Shown here: positions 1-8,204 of the stretch, in pieces
Position numbering within the stretch: the first letter of the stretch is position 1
Layout of the letters: each line of letters begins with the position of its first letter
Assembly: GCA_964387945.1 (NCBI GenBank)
Contig: CAYLYX010000006.1
Span: 1-64,000, forward strand
Reading direction: 5' to 3'
Length of the DNA stretch: 64,000 nt
From: Parvicella sp964387945
GTDB lineage: Bacteria; Bacteroidota; Bacteroidia; Flavobacteriales_D; Parvicellaceae
The notes under the pieces: model-generated
Databases searched by the model: none
What the model was told of the DNA's origin: nothing
The model's input: the letters and a program-made list of their open reading frames with translations, nothing else
Translations under genes and position numbers: made by a program

Positions 1-2891
1 CTGCATTTAACGCGGATTTCGATGGTGACCAGATGGCGGTTCACTTACCATTAGGTAATGCTGCAATTTTGGAGGCACAACTGTTGATGTTGGCATCGCA
101 CAATATCCTTAACCCTGCGAATGGAGCACCGATTACGGTACCTTCACAGGATATGGTACTCGGACTATATTACATGACTAAACCAAGATCAAATTCGGAT
201 GAGTTTGAGATTCGTGGTGAAGGAATGACGTTCTATAGTGCAGAAGAGGTTATCATTGCCTACAACGAGAAGAAAGTTTCACTTCACGCACCGATCAAGG
301 TAAAAGTGGATGACGTAGAGAAAGGAGAATTGGTGAATCGAGTGATTGAGACAACTACTGGTAGAGTATTGTTCAACGAAGTAGTTCCCAACGAAGTAGG
401 CTTCATTAATGAACTGTTGACGAAGAAATCGTTACGATCGATCATTAGCAGAATCCTTAAGGAAACAGATGTGGCAACAACTGCTCAATTCTTAGATGAT
501 ATCAAAGAATTAGGTTATTACATGGCATTTAGAGGAGGGTTATCTTTTAACCTTGCAGATGTCGTTGTTCCTAAGGAGAAAGAGAAGTTGATTGAGAAGG
601 CGATCGAGGAAGTGGATGAAGTGAAGATGAACTATAACATGGGTCTGATCACAAACAACGAGCGATATAATCAGATCATTGATATTTGGACGCATACCAA
701 CTCAAGATTGACGTTCACGTTAATGGACAAATTGAAAAACGATCAGCAAGGATTCAACTCTGTTTACATGATGATGGATTCAGGGGCGAGAGGATCTAAA
801 GAACAGATTCGTCAGTTGTCTGGAATGCGTGGACTGATGGCCAAACCACAAAAGTCTGGTACTTCCGGTGGTCAGGACATTATTGAAAACCCGATTCTTT
901 CGAACTTTAAGGAAGGTCTTACCATCCTTGATTACTTCATCTCTACTCACGGTGCACGTAAAGGTCTTGCCGATACCGCACTTAAAACGGCTGATGCTGG
1001 TTACCTAACAAGAAGGCTAGTTGACGTTGCTCAGGATGTGGTAGTAAATATCGAAGATTGTGGTACGTTGAGAGGATTGAAAGTTTCAGCATTGAAGAAA
1101 GATGATGAGATCGTAGAGTCATTGTACGACAGAATTTTAGGTAGAGTTTCTCTATTTGATATTGCTGATCCTGAAACAGGAGAGGTGATCGTTGAAGAGG
1201 GCGTTGAGATCACAGAAGAGCTGGCACAAGCTGTAGAAGATGCAGAATTAGAGGAAGTGGAGATCAGATCTGTACTTACTTGTGAGCAAACAAGAGGTGT
1301 TTGTGCTAAGTGTTACGGAAGAAACTTAGCTTCTGGTAAAATGGTTCAAAAAGGAGAGGCTGTTGGTGTAATTGCTGCACAGTCGATTGGAGAGCCAGGT
1401 ACACAGCTTACACTAAGAACGTTCCACGTAGGTGGTACGGCATCTAATATTGCAGATGAGTCAGAAATTAAAGCTAAGCACAACGGTATCCTTGAGGTTG
1501 ACGAATTGAGAACAGTTACGAAAACTGATGCTGAAGGAAATAAAGTAGAAGTAGTTATTGGTCGTGGTGCTGAGATGAGAATCGTTCATGCAGATACAGG
1601 TGCTACTTTGATGACGGCAAACATTCCTTACGGTGCTCAGTTCTTTGCTAAGAACAACAAGAAAATCAAAAAAGGAGATGCCATTTGTAAGTGGGATCCA
1701 TATAACGCTGTAATCCTTTCAGAAGTTGAAGGTAAGGTAGAATTCATCAACTTGGTTGAAGGAGAAACTTACCGTGAAGAAGTGGATGAGCAAACAGGAT
1801 TTACTGAGCTTGTAATTAAAGAGACGAGAAATAAGAAGATGATACCTACGATTTCTATCGTAGATAGTAAAGGAGAGGAGTTGAAATCTTATAACATGCC
1901 AGTAGATGCGCACATCGCTGTGAAGAAAGGAGATAAGATTTCTGCAGGTGACATCGTAGTTAAGATTCCTAGAAAGGCTGGTAAGTCTGGAGATATTACC
2001 GGAGGTCTTCCAAGGGTGACGGAGATGTTTGAAGCAAGAAATCCTTCTAACCCAGCTGTGGTTTCTGAAATTGATGGTATCGTTACTTACGGTAAGATCA
2101 AGAGAGGTAACCGTGAAGTTATCGTTACGGCTAAGACAGGTGAGGTTTCTAAATACCTTATCCCATTGTCTAGACACATTCTGGTACAGGAAAATGATTT
2201 CATCAAAGCGGGAGAAATGCTTTCAACTGGGGCGATTACACCAAAAGATATCCTTAACATTAAAGGACCTACTGCAGTTCAGGAATACATCGTGAACGAG
2301 ATTCAAGAAGTATACCGTCTGCAAGGGGTGAAGATTAATGATAAGCACTTCGAAGTGATCGTGAGACAAATGATGCGTAAAGTAATTATCGTTGATCCAG
2401 GAGATACGAAGTTCCTAGAAAACTCTCAGGAGAACAAATGGGAATTCATCCAGGAGAACGATGAACTTTGGGGTAAAAAGGTTGTTGTTGATGCAGGTGA
2501 CTCTGAAACGCTTAAACCAGGACAAATTGTTTCGATGAGAAAGTTGAGAGACGAAAACTCACTATTGAAGCGAAACGATAAGAAAACAGTTGAAGCGAGA
2601 GATGCTGTATTGGCTACTGCTCAACCTGTACTTCAGGGGATTACAAGAGCATCGTTGCATACGGATAGCTTTATCTCTGCTGCTTCCTTCCAGGAAACGA
2701 CTAAAGTATTGAACCAAGCGGCTGTTGCAGCCAAAGTGGATGATTTACTTGGTCTTAAGGAGAATGTGATCGTTGGTCACAAGATCCCTGCTGGAACTGG
2801 AATCAGAGAATTCCAATCATTATCAGTGGGCTCTAAAGAAGAGTACGCTAGATTGGTTGGAGAAGAAGAGACCGTTGGATCTATGAAATAA
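1..2891 (+). CDS. rpoC: DNA-directed RNA polymerase subunit beta' (5' end outside window)
   Basis: This is the C-terminal two thirds of the beta' subunit of RNA polymerase. The reading frame is open from the first bases, and the first full codons (from base 3) encode NADFDGDQMAVH, the invariant loop whose three aspartates hold the catalytic magnesium. The true start therefore lies upstream of the window, and the ATG at 33 is internal. Further on, EDCGT and TCEQTRGVCAKCYG supply the four cysteines of the second zinc site, and GTQLTLRTFHVGG is the trigger-loop region. The C-terminal part has the usual GxxxGIPAGTG-like end (HKIPAGTGIREF). The gene ends at TAA 2889-2891 and is followed by a strong terminator, so it is the last gene of its operon, presumably rplKAJL-rpoBC. 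Confidence 0.98.
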   Translation, partial: AFNADFDGDQMAVHLPLGNAAILEAQLLMLASHNILNPANGAPITVPSQDMVLGLYYMTKPRSNSDEFEIRGEGMTFYSAEEVIIAYNEKKVSLHAPIKVKVDDVEKGELVNRVIETTTGRVLFNEVVPNEVGFINELLTKKSLRSIISRILKETDVATTAQFLDDIKELGYYMAFRGGLSFNLADVVVPKEKEKLIEKAIEEVDEVKMNYNMGLITNNERYNQIIDIWTHTNSRLTFTLMDKLKNDQQGFNSVYMMMDSGARGSKEQIRQLSGMRGLMAKPQKSGTSGGQDIIENPILSNFKEGLTILDYFISTHGARKGLADTALKTADAGYLTRRLVDVAQDVVVNIEDCGTLRGLKVSALKKDDEIVESLYDRILGRVSLFDIADPETGEVIVEEGVEITEELAQAVEDAELEEVEIRSVLTCEQTRGVCAKCYGRNLASGKMVQKGEAVGVIAAQSIGEPGTQLTLRTFHVGGTASNIADESEIKAKHNGILEVDELRTVTKTDAEGNKVEVVIGRGAEMRIVHADTGATLMTANIPYGAQFFAKNNKKIKKGDAICKWDPYNAVILSEVEGKVEFINLVEGETYREEVDEQTGFTELVIKETRNKKMIPTISIVDSKGEELKSYNMPVDAHIAVKKGDKISAGDIVVKIPRKAGKSGDITGGLPRVTEMFEARNPSNPAVVSEIDGIVTYGKIKRGNREVIVTAKTGEVSKYLIPLSRHILVQENDFIKAGEMLSTGAITPKDILNIKGPTAVQEYIVNEIQEVYRLQGVKINDKHFEVIVRQMMRKVIIVDPGDTKFLENSQENKWEFIQENDELWGKKVVVDAGDSETLKPGQIVSMRKLRDENSLLKRNDKKTVEARDAVLATAQPVLQGITRASLHTDSFISAASFQETTKVLNQAAVAAKVDDLLGLKENVIVGHKIPAGTGIREFQSLSVGSKEEYARLVGEEETVGSMK

Positions 2892-2913
2892 GATAAATTA
2901 GCTTTAAATACTA

Positions 2914-2950
2914 AGTCCTGACACTCAAATGAGTGTCAGGACTTTTTGTT
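2914..2950 (+). terminator. Rho-independent terminator of rpoC
   Basis: A perfect 13-bp inverted repeat (AGTCCTGACACTC, loop AAAT, GAGTGTCAGGACT) is followed at once by TTTTGTTTT. It lies 22 bases after the rpoC stop on the coding strand. The AGTCCTGAC core recurs in the thiolase terminator near 15425. Confidence 0.93.
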
Positions 2951-2988
2951 TTATGGAAACTTGTTTTCATTTGTACCGTACATAATAT

Positions 2989-4209
2989 ATGAAGTGGTTG
3001 ATTCTGTTCGCATTTAATTTTGCTTCACTGCTCGTGCTTGCGCAAGTAGAAGGGGTGGTTTTTAATCGAACTACACAGACACCGCAACCTTATGCCAACC
3101 TTTCACTCTTAAATACCACCCGAGGTTGTGTTTCTAATACAGACGGAGCTTTTGCCTTGCATCTTCCAGACAGTAAGAAACCGTTGACGATAAGAGTGAG
3201 TGCATTGGGCGTTACTACTGTGGATGTTGATCTGACCACTTTTAAAAGTAACGATACGATTTGGGTAGAAGAAAAACCGATTGAGTTGGCAGAACTTCAG
3301 GTCTATAATAATTTGCCACCAGCTATCGAAATGATTCGAATTTCCTTGAATAAACTGCCCAACTTGGGCTATCGGAAACCTTATCAACTAAGTGCATTTT
3401 ATCGTCATTATTGTGCAGAAAATGACCAATATGGAAGGTTGATTGAAGCGGCAATTCTGCTGACAGACAATAAAGGACATAAAAAGAAGTATGAAAAGCC
3501 AGCAGATAAGGTAGGAGTAACGGTGCAAGAGTTGAGAAAGTCGTACGATTTTACCAGAAACTTTGATGAGCATGAACCCATCAGTATTTTCAGCACATTA
3601 AAGTATGATGTTATGAGCTATCCAACTATCTTATCGTACTATCCAGAGGAATATAACTTTAGGTTGGTTGACACTTCTTACATGGATAATAAAATGCTTT
3701 GGGTCATCCAATACGATTACCAAAAAGTATCCAAAGTGAAAATGGATACGATACGCGAGAATTGTTCTGGAAAAGTATACCTCAATGCAGAAGATTATGG
3801 TGTTTATTTGATTGAAGAGCATCAAGAAGGAGCGATTGAAAAGGAGTTCGAAACGCAAACCATGACGATTGATTGGAGAGTCCAATATCAGCAGTATGAA
3901 GGACATTATTTCCTTAAGTACGTTTCAGAGACCTCCTATTCCTATGAAGAATTGCGATCGACCCAACAAGAAGTTGTAAAAAAGAAGGATCATCATGCAC
4001 ATGTAGAAATGATGGTAAATGATATTTTACTTTATGACGTTGATAAGCACACACAAAAAGAGCCAACACGTGAAGAGCTAGATGAAATGGAGTATCATCC
4101 TCAATTTTGGGAGGAATATACACTTTTAAAAAGTACACCCTTGGATCAAAAAATAGTAGAAGATCTCACCAAGCGAGCAACTCTTGAAGAACAATTTCGA
4201 GGGAATTAA
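2989..4209 (+). CDS. Secreted protein with carboxypeptidase-regulatory-like domain
   Basis: The protein has 406 residues and a signal peptide (MKWLILFAFNFASLLVLAQ), so it is exported. Residues about 20-95 look like the carboxypeptidase D regulatory-like / CarboxypepD_reg fold that opens many Bacteroidota outer-membrane or cell-surface proteins (VEGVVFNRTTQTPQPYANLS, then GAFALHLPD). The rest has mixed charged and aromatic strands with no catalytic motif I recognise. It lacks the long beta-barrel of a TonB-dependent receptor and has no lipobox. The rpoC terminator separates it from the gene upstream. I infer an envelope role; the specific function is unknown. Confidence 0.82.
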   Translation: MKWLILFAFNFASLLVLAQVEGVVFNRTTQTPQPYANLSLLNTTRGCVSNTDGAFALHLPDSKKPLTIRVSALGVTTVDVDLTTFKSNDTIWVEEKPIELAELQVYNNLPPAIEMIRISLNKLPNLGYRKPYQLSAFYRHYCAENDQYGRLIEAAILLTDNKGHKKKYEKPADKVGVTVQELRKSYDFTRNFDEHEPISIFSTLKYDVMSYPTILSYYPEEYNFRLVDTSYMDNKMLWVIQYDYQKVSKVKMDTIRENCSGKVYLNAEDYGVYLIEEHQEGAIEKEFETQTMTIDWRVQYQQYEGHYFLKYVSETSYSYEELRSTQQEVVKKKDHHAHVEMMVNDILLYDVDKHTQKEPTREELDEMEYHPQFWEEYTLLKSTPLDQKIVEDLTKRATLEEQFRGN

Positions 4210-4223
4210 CGATGAGTCGTTAA
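4206..4223 (+). repeat. Short inverted repeat at a stop codon, possible weak terminator
   Basis: TTAACGA-TGAG-TCGTTAA forms a 7-bp stem with a 4-base loop that includes the stop codon of the preceding gene. No T-run follows, so termination here would be weak. It may only mark the boundary before ftsX. Confidence 0.3.
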
Positions 4224-4265
4224 CATTATTATTAGAGAGCATTTCAAGCTCAATTATCCTTCTCC

Positions 4266-4273
4266 TATCTTCG
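4266..4273 (+). promoter_or_regulatory. Candidate -7 promoter element TATCTTCG before ftsX
   Basis: TATCTTCG matches the Bacteroidota -7 element TAnnTTTG with one change. It ends 4 bases before the GTG start of ftsX, which would make the transcript nearly leaderless. The same 8-mer precedes the genes at 11598 and 63739, and the 12-mer TATCTTCGTAAT is shared with 63708. No clear TTG is seen at -33. Confidence 0.4.
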
Positions 4274-4277
4274 TAAT

Positions 4278-5183
4278 GTGGCAAAAAGAAGCAATAATCG
4301 ATTCAGAGGAACTGTCATCTCTACCGTGTTAGGGATGTCGTTGCTATTATTCTTGCTTGGTTTGCTGGCTTTCGTTGGAGTTTCTTGGATGAATTTCGAA
4401 AAGAAAGCCAAAAAAGATGTTTCGGTTGATATCTACTTTCGTGAAATTGCGCGAGAGGTGGATGTTCTCAAAATGGAGAAGGAATTACTCGGAGAACCGG
4501 GTGTAAGCATGGCGCAATACGTTTCTCCTGATTCCGCAAAAGCACTGTTGATGCAAAATTTGGGAGAGGAATCCTTTGATATTTTGGATGGTTCAAATCC
4601 TTTAAAGGCGAGTATCAATGTGAAGTTCGACATGGAGTACGTCAACGTGGATAGTGTCAAGAAATTCAAAGAAAGAGTGCTCAAAGGAAATGAAGTTCTC
4701 ATTGAGTCGGTGGACTACAATGAACGGCAGTTTATGGAAGTCTCTAATACCTTTCTTGACCTGAAAACGCCCATGTACATCATTGCAGGAATTCTACTTT
4801 TTATCTCTGTCTCGCTGATCTTTTTTACGATACGTTTGGCTGTTTTCTCCAAGCGATTTACGATAAGAACAATGCAGTTGGTGGGTGCTAAGTCCAGCTT
4901 TATCCGAAGACCTTTTCTCATCAATGCACTCGGTCAAGGTTTTGTGGCTGGAATGCTGGCAATTTTGCTCATCCTTGGATTTGGTTATATCCTCAAAGAA
5001 ACCGGGATGCTGTCTTCGTGGGTAGTTAACCTTGTGAGCGACCCCGATTTCTTCAAAGAAAACGTCACCCTATACGGGATGATCTTTGCAGGAATGGTCG
5101 TTTTAGGAATTTTTATAAGTTTCTTTGCTACCTACTTCGCGCTGAATAAGTATATTTGGGTCAAAACTGATAAACTTTATTAA
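4278..5183 (+). CDS. ftsX: Cell division protein FtsX (ABC transporter permease-like)
   Basis: FtsX is the membrane partner of the ATPase FtsE. It transmits ATP-driven changes across the inner membrane to activate peptidoglycan hydrolases at the division site. The 301-residue protein has the family layout: a short cytoplasmic N-terminus, a first membrane helix (about 18-40), an extracytoplasmic domain (about 45-160) with KKDVSVDIYFREIA at its start, then three more helices (about 165-190, 215-240, 265-290). RTMQLVGAKSSFIRRPFLINALGQGF is the conserved cytoplasmic loop after helix 2. The start is GTG at 4278; the ATG two bases upstream is out of frame. ftsE is not adjacent here. DUF3098, uppP and truB follow as in other Bacteroidota. 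Confidence 0.9.
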   Translation: MAKRSNNRFRGTVISTVLGMSLLLFLLGLLAFVGVSWMNFEKKAKKDVSVDIYFREIAREVDVLKMEKELLGEPGVSMAQYVSPDSAKALLMQNLGEESFDILDGSNPLKASINVKFDMEYVNVDSVKKFKERVLKGNEVLIESVDYNERQFMEVSNTFLDLKTPMYIIAGILLFISVSLIFFTIRLAVFSKRFTIRTMQLVGAKSSFIRRPFLINALGQGFVAGMLAILLILGFGYILKETGMLSSWVVNLVSDPDFFKENVTLYGMIFAGMVVLGIFISFFATYFALNKYIWVKTDKLY

Positions 5184-5193
5184 TCAGCACGTT

Positions 5194-5526
5194 ATGAGTA
5201 AAGAAGATTTAGGATTAGCCCTACCCAAAAAGAACTATTATTATATCATTGCCGGAGTGGTAGTTGTGTTAATAGGATTTGTCTTAATGGCAGGTGGCGG
5301 TTCTGACGATCCTATGGTCTTCGATAAGGACGAACTGTTCTCGCATAGACGAATTACTGTAGCTCCTTTCTTGGTTATTTTAGGCTATGTGGTAGTGCTT
5401 TGGGGGATTCTTAAACGACCAGAAGAAGCAGTAATTGAGGCGAAAATCAAAGACGCTGGGGAAGAGCTTAACGAAAAGGCTGGTAAGAAAGGCAAGAAGT
5501 CTTCTGCAGAAGATATTATTGATTAA
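5194..5526 (+). CDS. DUF3098 family small membrane protein
   Basis: This 110-residue protein starts 10 bases after ftsX. It has two membrane helices (about 14-33 and 53-72) around a short loop (GGGSDDPMVFDKDELFSHRRIT) and a charged lysine-rich tail. PKKNYYYIIAG followed by FSHRRITVAPFLVILGYVV is how I recognise DUF3098, a Bacteroidota family regularly found between ftsX and uppP. Its function is not established. The position suggests a link to cell division or to undecaprenyl phosphate recycling, but that is inference from neighbours only. Confidence 0.85.
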   Translation: MSKEDLGLALPKKNYYYIIAGVVVVLIGFVLMAGGGSDDPMVFDKDELFSHRRITVAPFLVILGYVVVLWGILKRPEEAVIEAKIKDAGEELNEKAGKKGKKSSAEDIID

Positions 5527-5535
5527 TAAAGTACA

Positions 5536-6333
5536 TTGGAAGAAATCATAAAATCCATTATCCTGGGTATTATTCAGGGTTTAACCGAGTTTCTGCCGGT
5601 TAGTAGTAGTGGTCATCTTGAATTAGGAAAAGCAATTCTCGGAAACGATCTTTCTGCAAAAGAAAGTATGATGATGACGGTTGTTCTGCATTTCGCCACA
5701 GCACTCAGTACCGTGGTGATTTTTAGAAAAGATGTGATTGAAATTGTCAAAGGGCTTTTTCAGTTTAAAAAGAATGAAGAACTCGAATTTTCAATGAAGA
5801 TTATTCTTTCCATGATTCCTGCGGGTATTGTTGGTGTGTTGTGGGACGATATGATCGAAAGTTTCTTTGATGGACAGGTGTTGCTAGTTGGCTTTATGCT
5901 AATCATCACAGGAGGATTGTTATTCTTGGCAGATCGAGCTAAAAAAACAGATCAAAAGGTGAGTTATTCATCGGCCATGTTGATTGGGATTTCACAAGCT
6001 ATCGCCATTCTTCCAGGGATATCTCGGTCAGGAGCTACCATTTCTACGTCAGTACTTTTGGGGGTGGATAGAGAACGTGCAGCTAGATTTTCTTTTTTAA
6101 TGGTCGTGCCACTGATTTTCGGAAAAATAGCCAAAGATGTGGTAAGCGATGAATTCACCATGGATGACATGAATGTAAAAGCGCTAAGCATCGGATTCGT
6201 AGCGGCATTCGTAACTGGACTGTTGGCATGTACCTGGATGATCAAGCTGGTTAAGAAAAGTAAATTAAGTTATTTTGCTTACTACTGCTTTGCAGTTGGG
6301 TTAATTGCAATCGTGTATAAATTTGTTGCTTGA
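5536..6333 (+). CDS. uppP: Undecaprenyl-diphosphatase
   Basis: UppP (BacA) removes a phosphate from undecaprenyl diphosphate at the inner membrane, regenerating the lipid carrier for peptidoglycan and O-antigen synthesis; extra copies give bacitracin tolerance. The 265-residue protein has both signature motifs: GLTEFLPVSSSGHLELG near residues 15-31 and LPGISRSGATIST near 158-170. About eight hydrophobic segments are visible. The start is TTG at 5536, which gives the usual MEEIIKSIILGIIQGLTEF start; no ATG or GTG fits better. It overlaps truB by 4 bases (TTGA), so the two are probably translationally coupled. Confidence 0.96.
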   Translation: MEEIIKSIILGIIQGLTEFLPVSSSGHLELGKAILGNDLSAKESMMMTVVLHFATALSTVVIFRKDVIEIVKGLFQFKKNEELEFSMKIILSMIPAGIVGVLWDDMIESFFDGQVLLVGFMLIITGGLLFLADRAKKTDQKVSYSSAMLIGISQAIAILPGISRSGATISTSVLLGVDRERAARFSFLMVVPLIFGKIAKDVVSDEFTMDDMNVKALSIGFVAAFVTGLLACTWMIKLVKKSKLSYFAYYCFAVGLIAIVYKFVA

Positions 6334-7046
6334 TTTTGACTTCCCAGAAGAAATACGATTTCGCAGCGGGAGAAGTCTTATTGGTGGACAAACCGTTAAA
6401 CTGGACTTCTTTTCAGGTCGTAAACAAATTGAGGTATCCGCTAAAAAGACTTTATAATAAAAAACGGTTCAAAGTCGGACATGCTGGTACTTTAGATCCC
6501 TTGGCCACTGGTCTTTTAGTGATTTGCACAGGTAAGATGACGAAATCCATTAATGGTTTCGTGCAGGATGCCAAGCAATACACCGGGATTATTAAGTTAG
6601 GAGCTACTACGCCATCTTATGATTTGGAAACTGATATTGACAGTGCCTTCCCAACGGATCACATCACAAAGGAAGAAGTGGAAAAAATTCGGCAGCAGTT
6701 TTTGGGAGAACAAGAGCAAATTCCCCCTGTTTATAGCGCCAAACAAATTGATGGAAAGCGTGCTTATGAATATGCTAGAGCTGGTCAGGAGGTAAAAATG
6801 CGCGTGGCACACATTTGCATTCACAAACTCGAATTGGAGTTGAAAGCAAATGATGAACTGCACTTTAAGGTAAGTTGTAGCAAAGGAACTTATATCCGAT
6901 CATTGGCCAATGATATCGGAAAGGCGCTGAATTCTGGAGGTCATTTAATCGAACTGAGAAGAACAAGAAGTGGGGAGTTCTCCATTGAAGATGCCAAATC
7001 GGTAGAGGAGTGGGTAGAGGTTATTAAAAAGACAGAAATAGAATAA
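6330..7046 (+). CDS. truB: tRNA pseudouridine(55) synthase TruB
   Basis: TruB converts uridine 55 in the T-loop of tRNAs to pseudouridine. The catalytic motif HAGTLDPLATGLL contains the nucleophile Asp56. The N-terminal LLVDKPLNWTSFQVVNKLR and the later KRAYEYARAG and CSKGTYIRSLANDIG motifs are also as expected. The protein has 238 residues, on the short side because it lacks a C-terminal PUA domain, which is usual in Bacteroidota. Translation starts at TTG 6330, inside the uppP stop codon. The stop TAA overlaps the ATG of the next gene by one base, so the run uppP-truB-Crp is one operon. Confidence 0.96.
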   Translation: MILTSQKKYDFAAGEVLLVDKPLNWTSFQVVNKLRYPLKRLYNKKRFKVGHAGTLDPLATGLLVICTGKMTKSINGFVQDAKQYTGIIKLGATTPSYDLETDIDSAFPTDHITKEEVEKIRQQFLGEQEQIPPVYSAKQIDGKRAYEYARAGQEVKMRVAHICIHKLELELKANDELHFKVSCSKGTYIRSLANDIGKALNSGGHLIELRRTRSGEFSIEDAKSVEEWVEVIKKTEIE

Positions 7047-7573
7047 TGGATTCTTTTTTGGAAGAGCTAAAGCAAGCTCCAATCTGGAGTGAAGTCCAGA
7101 CGGTCAAGAAAGGAGATTTTGTTTGTAGAGAGGGAGAGGTGAATGACCAACTTTATTGGATTCAAGATGGGTGTTTGACGGTATACATTTATCAGGATGA
7201 ACAGGAAAAGGTAATTCGATTTGGTTATCAAGACAATGTAATTACACCGCTGGATAGTTTTATTACAGGCAATCCGACCCAGTTTTTTATTGCTGCACTT
7301 AGAAAGACAAGCTTTGTAAAGACTTCAAAGCAGAAGTTTTACGCATGGTTGGACGAGGAACCGTTAAGAAAAGAGAACTGGCTGAATATGATAGAGGATT
7401 TGGTTTTTCAGCAGTTGGAAAGAGAGGTTGATTTATTGACTGAATCACCAAGTGATCGACTCGAACGAGTTAGAAAAAGAAGTCCTCAACTTTTTCAAGA
7501 AGTTCCGCACAAGTATATTGCATCTTATCTGAGAATGACTCCCGAAACGTTAAGTAGAATACTGAATTCTTGA
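7046..7573 (+). CDS. Crp/Fnr-type cyclic nucleotide-binding domain regulator
   Basis: The 175-residue protein has a cupin-like cyclic nucleotide-binding domain (about 15-115; KKGDFVCREGEVNDQLYWIQDGCLTV is the conserved strand-turn region). It ends in a short helical part where VPHKYIASYLRMTPETLSRIL resembles the helix-turn-helix of Crp/Fnr regulators. The phosphate-binding RxA motif of true cAMP binders is not evident, so the ligand is unknown. This short Crp-like type is common in Bacteroidota. It sits one base into truB and directly before a DinB-family gene. Confidence 0.85.
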   Translation: MDSFLEELKQAPIWSEVQTVKKGDFVCREGEVNDQLYWIQDGCLTVYIYQDEQEKVIRFGYQDNVITPLDSFITGNPTQFFIAALRKTSFVKTSKQKFYAWLDEEPLRKENWLNMIEDLVFQQLEREVDLLTESPSDRLERVRKRSPQLFQEVPHKYIASYLRMTPETLSRILNS

Positions 7574-7613
7574 TTTGAATCAAGTTTTACCGAGTCACAA
7601 ATTCAGTTCTTTG

Positions 7614-8204
7614 ATGAAAACAAAAGTTATGAAACTTGAAACGGAGAAGATACTGGAAGAACTGACAGCATTAACCCTTCGACTAAAAGAGGAGGCAGTT
7701 GTATTCTTAGAGAAAGATTTAGACCAATTGAATCATAAAAGAACGAAAGAGTCCTGGAGTGCGTTAGAGTGCATAGATCATTTAGTACAGTATGGTGACT
7801 TCTATATTGAAGAGTTGAATCGATCCATTCGTGAAACGAAATCAGCCCCAGTTGAGAAATACAAAGTAGGATGGCTTGGTAATTACTTTGCTAAGATGAT
7901 GATTCCAGAAGCAGGGATGAAGACATTAAAAAGCCCAAAAGACAAAGTTCCTAGGGGTTCTAGTTTTGGGTTTTCTGTCTTACATGACTTTATTAAGCAA
8001 CAAGATGAACTGGTGGCAATTCTTAAAAAAGCAAAGCAAGTCCATTTGGGTAAGGCAAAATGTTCGATAACCCTCTCAAAAATGGTGAAACTCAAGTTGG
8101 GGGATACACTTCGTTTTGTGATTTACCATAACTGGAGGCATGTGGAACAGGCTAAAAGAGCACTTACAACCACCAAGTCACTAGCTTCACCACAAACCGC
8201 TTAA
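7614..8204 (+). CDS. DinB-family protein
   Basis: About 196 residues. SWSALECIDHLVQYGDFYIEELNRSI is the first-helix motif of DinB/YfiT-like four-helix proteins, with a histidine in the usual metal position. VIYHNWRHVEQAKRAL near the end holds the second histidine pair. These proteins are putative metal-dependent transferases, for example with bacillithiol; this one's substrate is unknown. I chose ATG 7614; TTG 7575 (13 residues longer) and ATG 7629 are alternatives, the last giving the family-like MKLETEKILEEL. The 3' end overlaps the convergent aldehyde dehydrogenase gene by 41 bases. Confidence 0.8.
   Translation: MKTKVMKLETEKILEELTALTLRLKEEAVVFLEKDLDQLNHKRTKESWSALECIDHLVQYGDFYIEELNRSIRETKSAPVEKYKVGWLGNYFAKMMIPEAGMKTLKSPKDKVPRGSSFGFSVLHDFIKQQDELVAILKKAKQVHLGKAKCSITLSKMVKLKLGDTLRFVIYHNWRHVEQAKRALTTTKSLASPQTA

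Noticed and set aside
1719..2177. Long open frame antisense to rpoC
   Set aside because: It mirrors the codons of a highly conserved gene and its translation has no coherent hydrophobic or motif pattern.
8164..8204. Overlap of the DinB and aldehyde dehydrogenase ends as a sign of a wrong gene end
   Set aside because: Both reading frames are intact to their stops and other convergent pairs in the window also abut or overlap, so this is compact packing.
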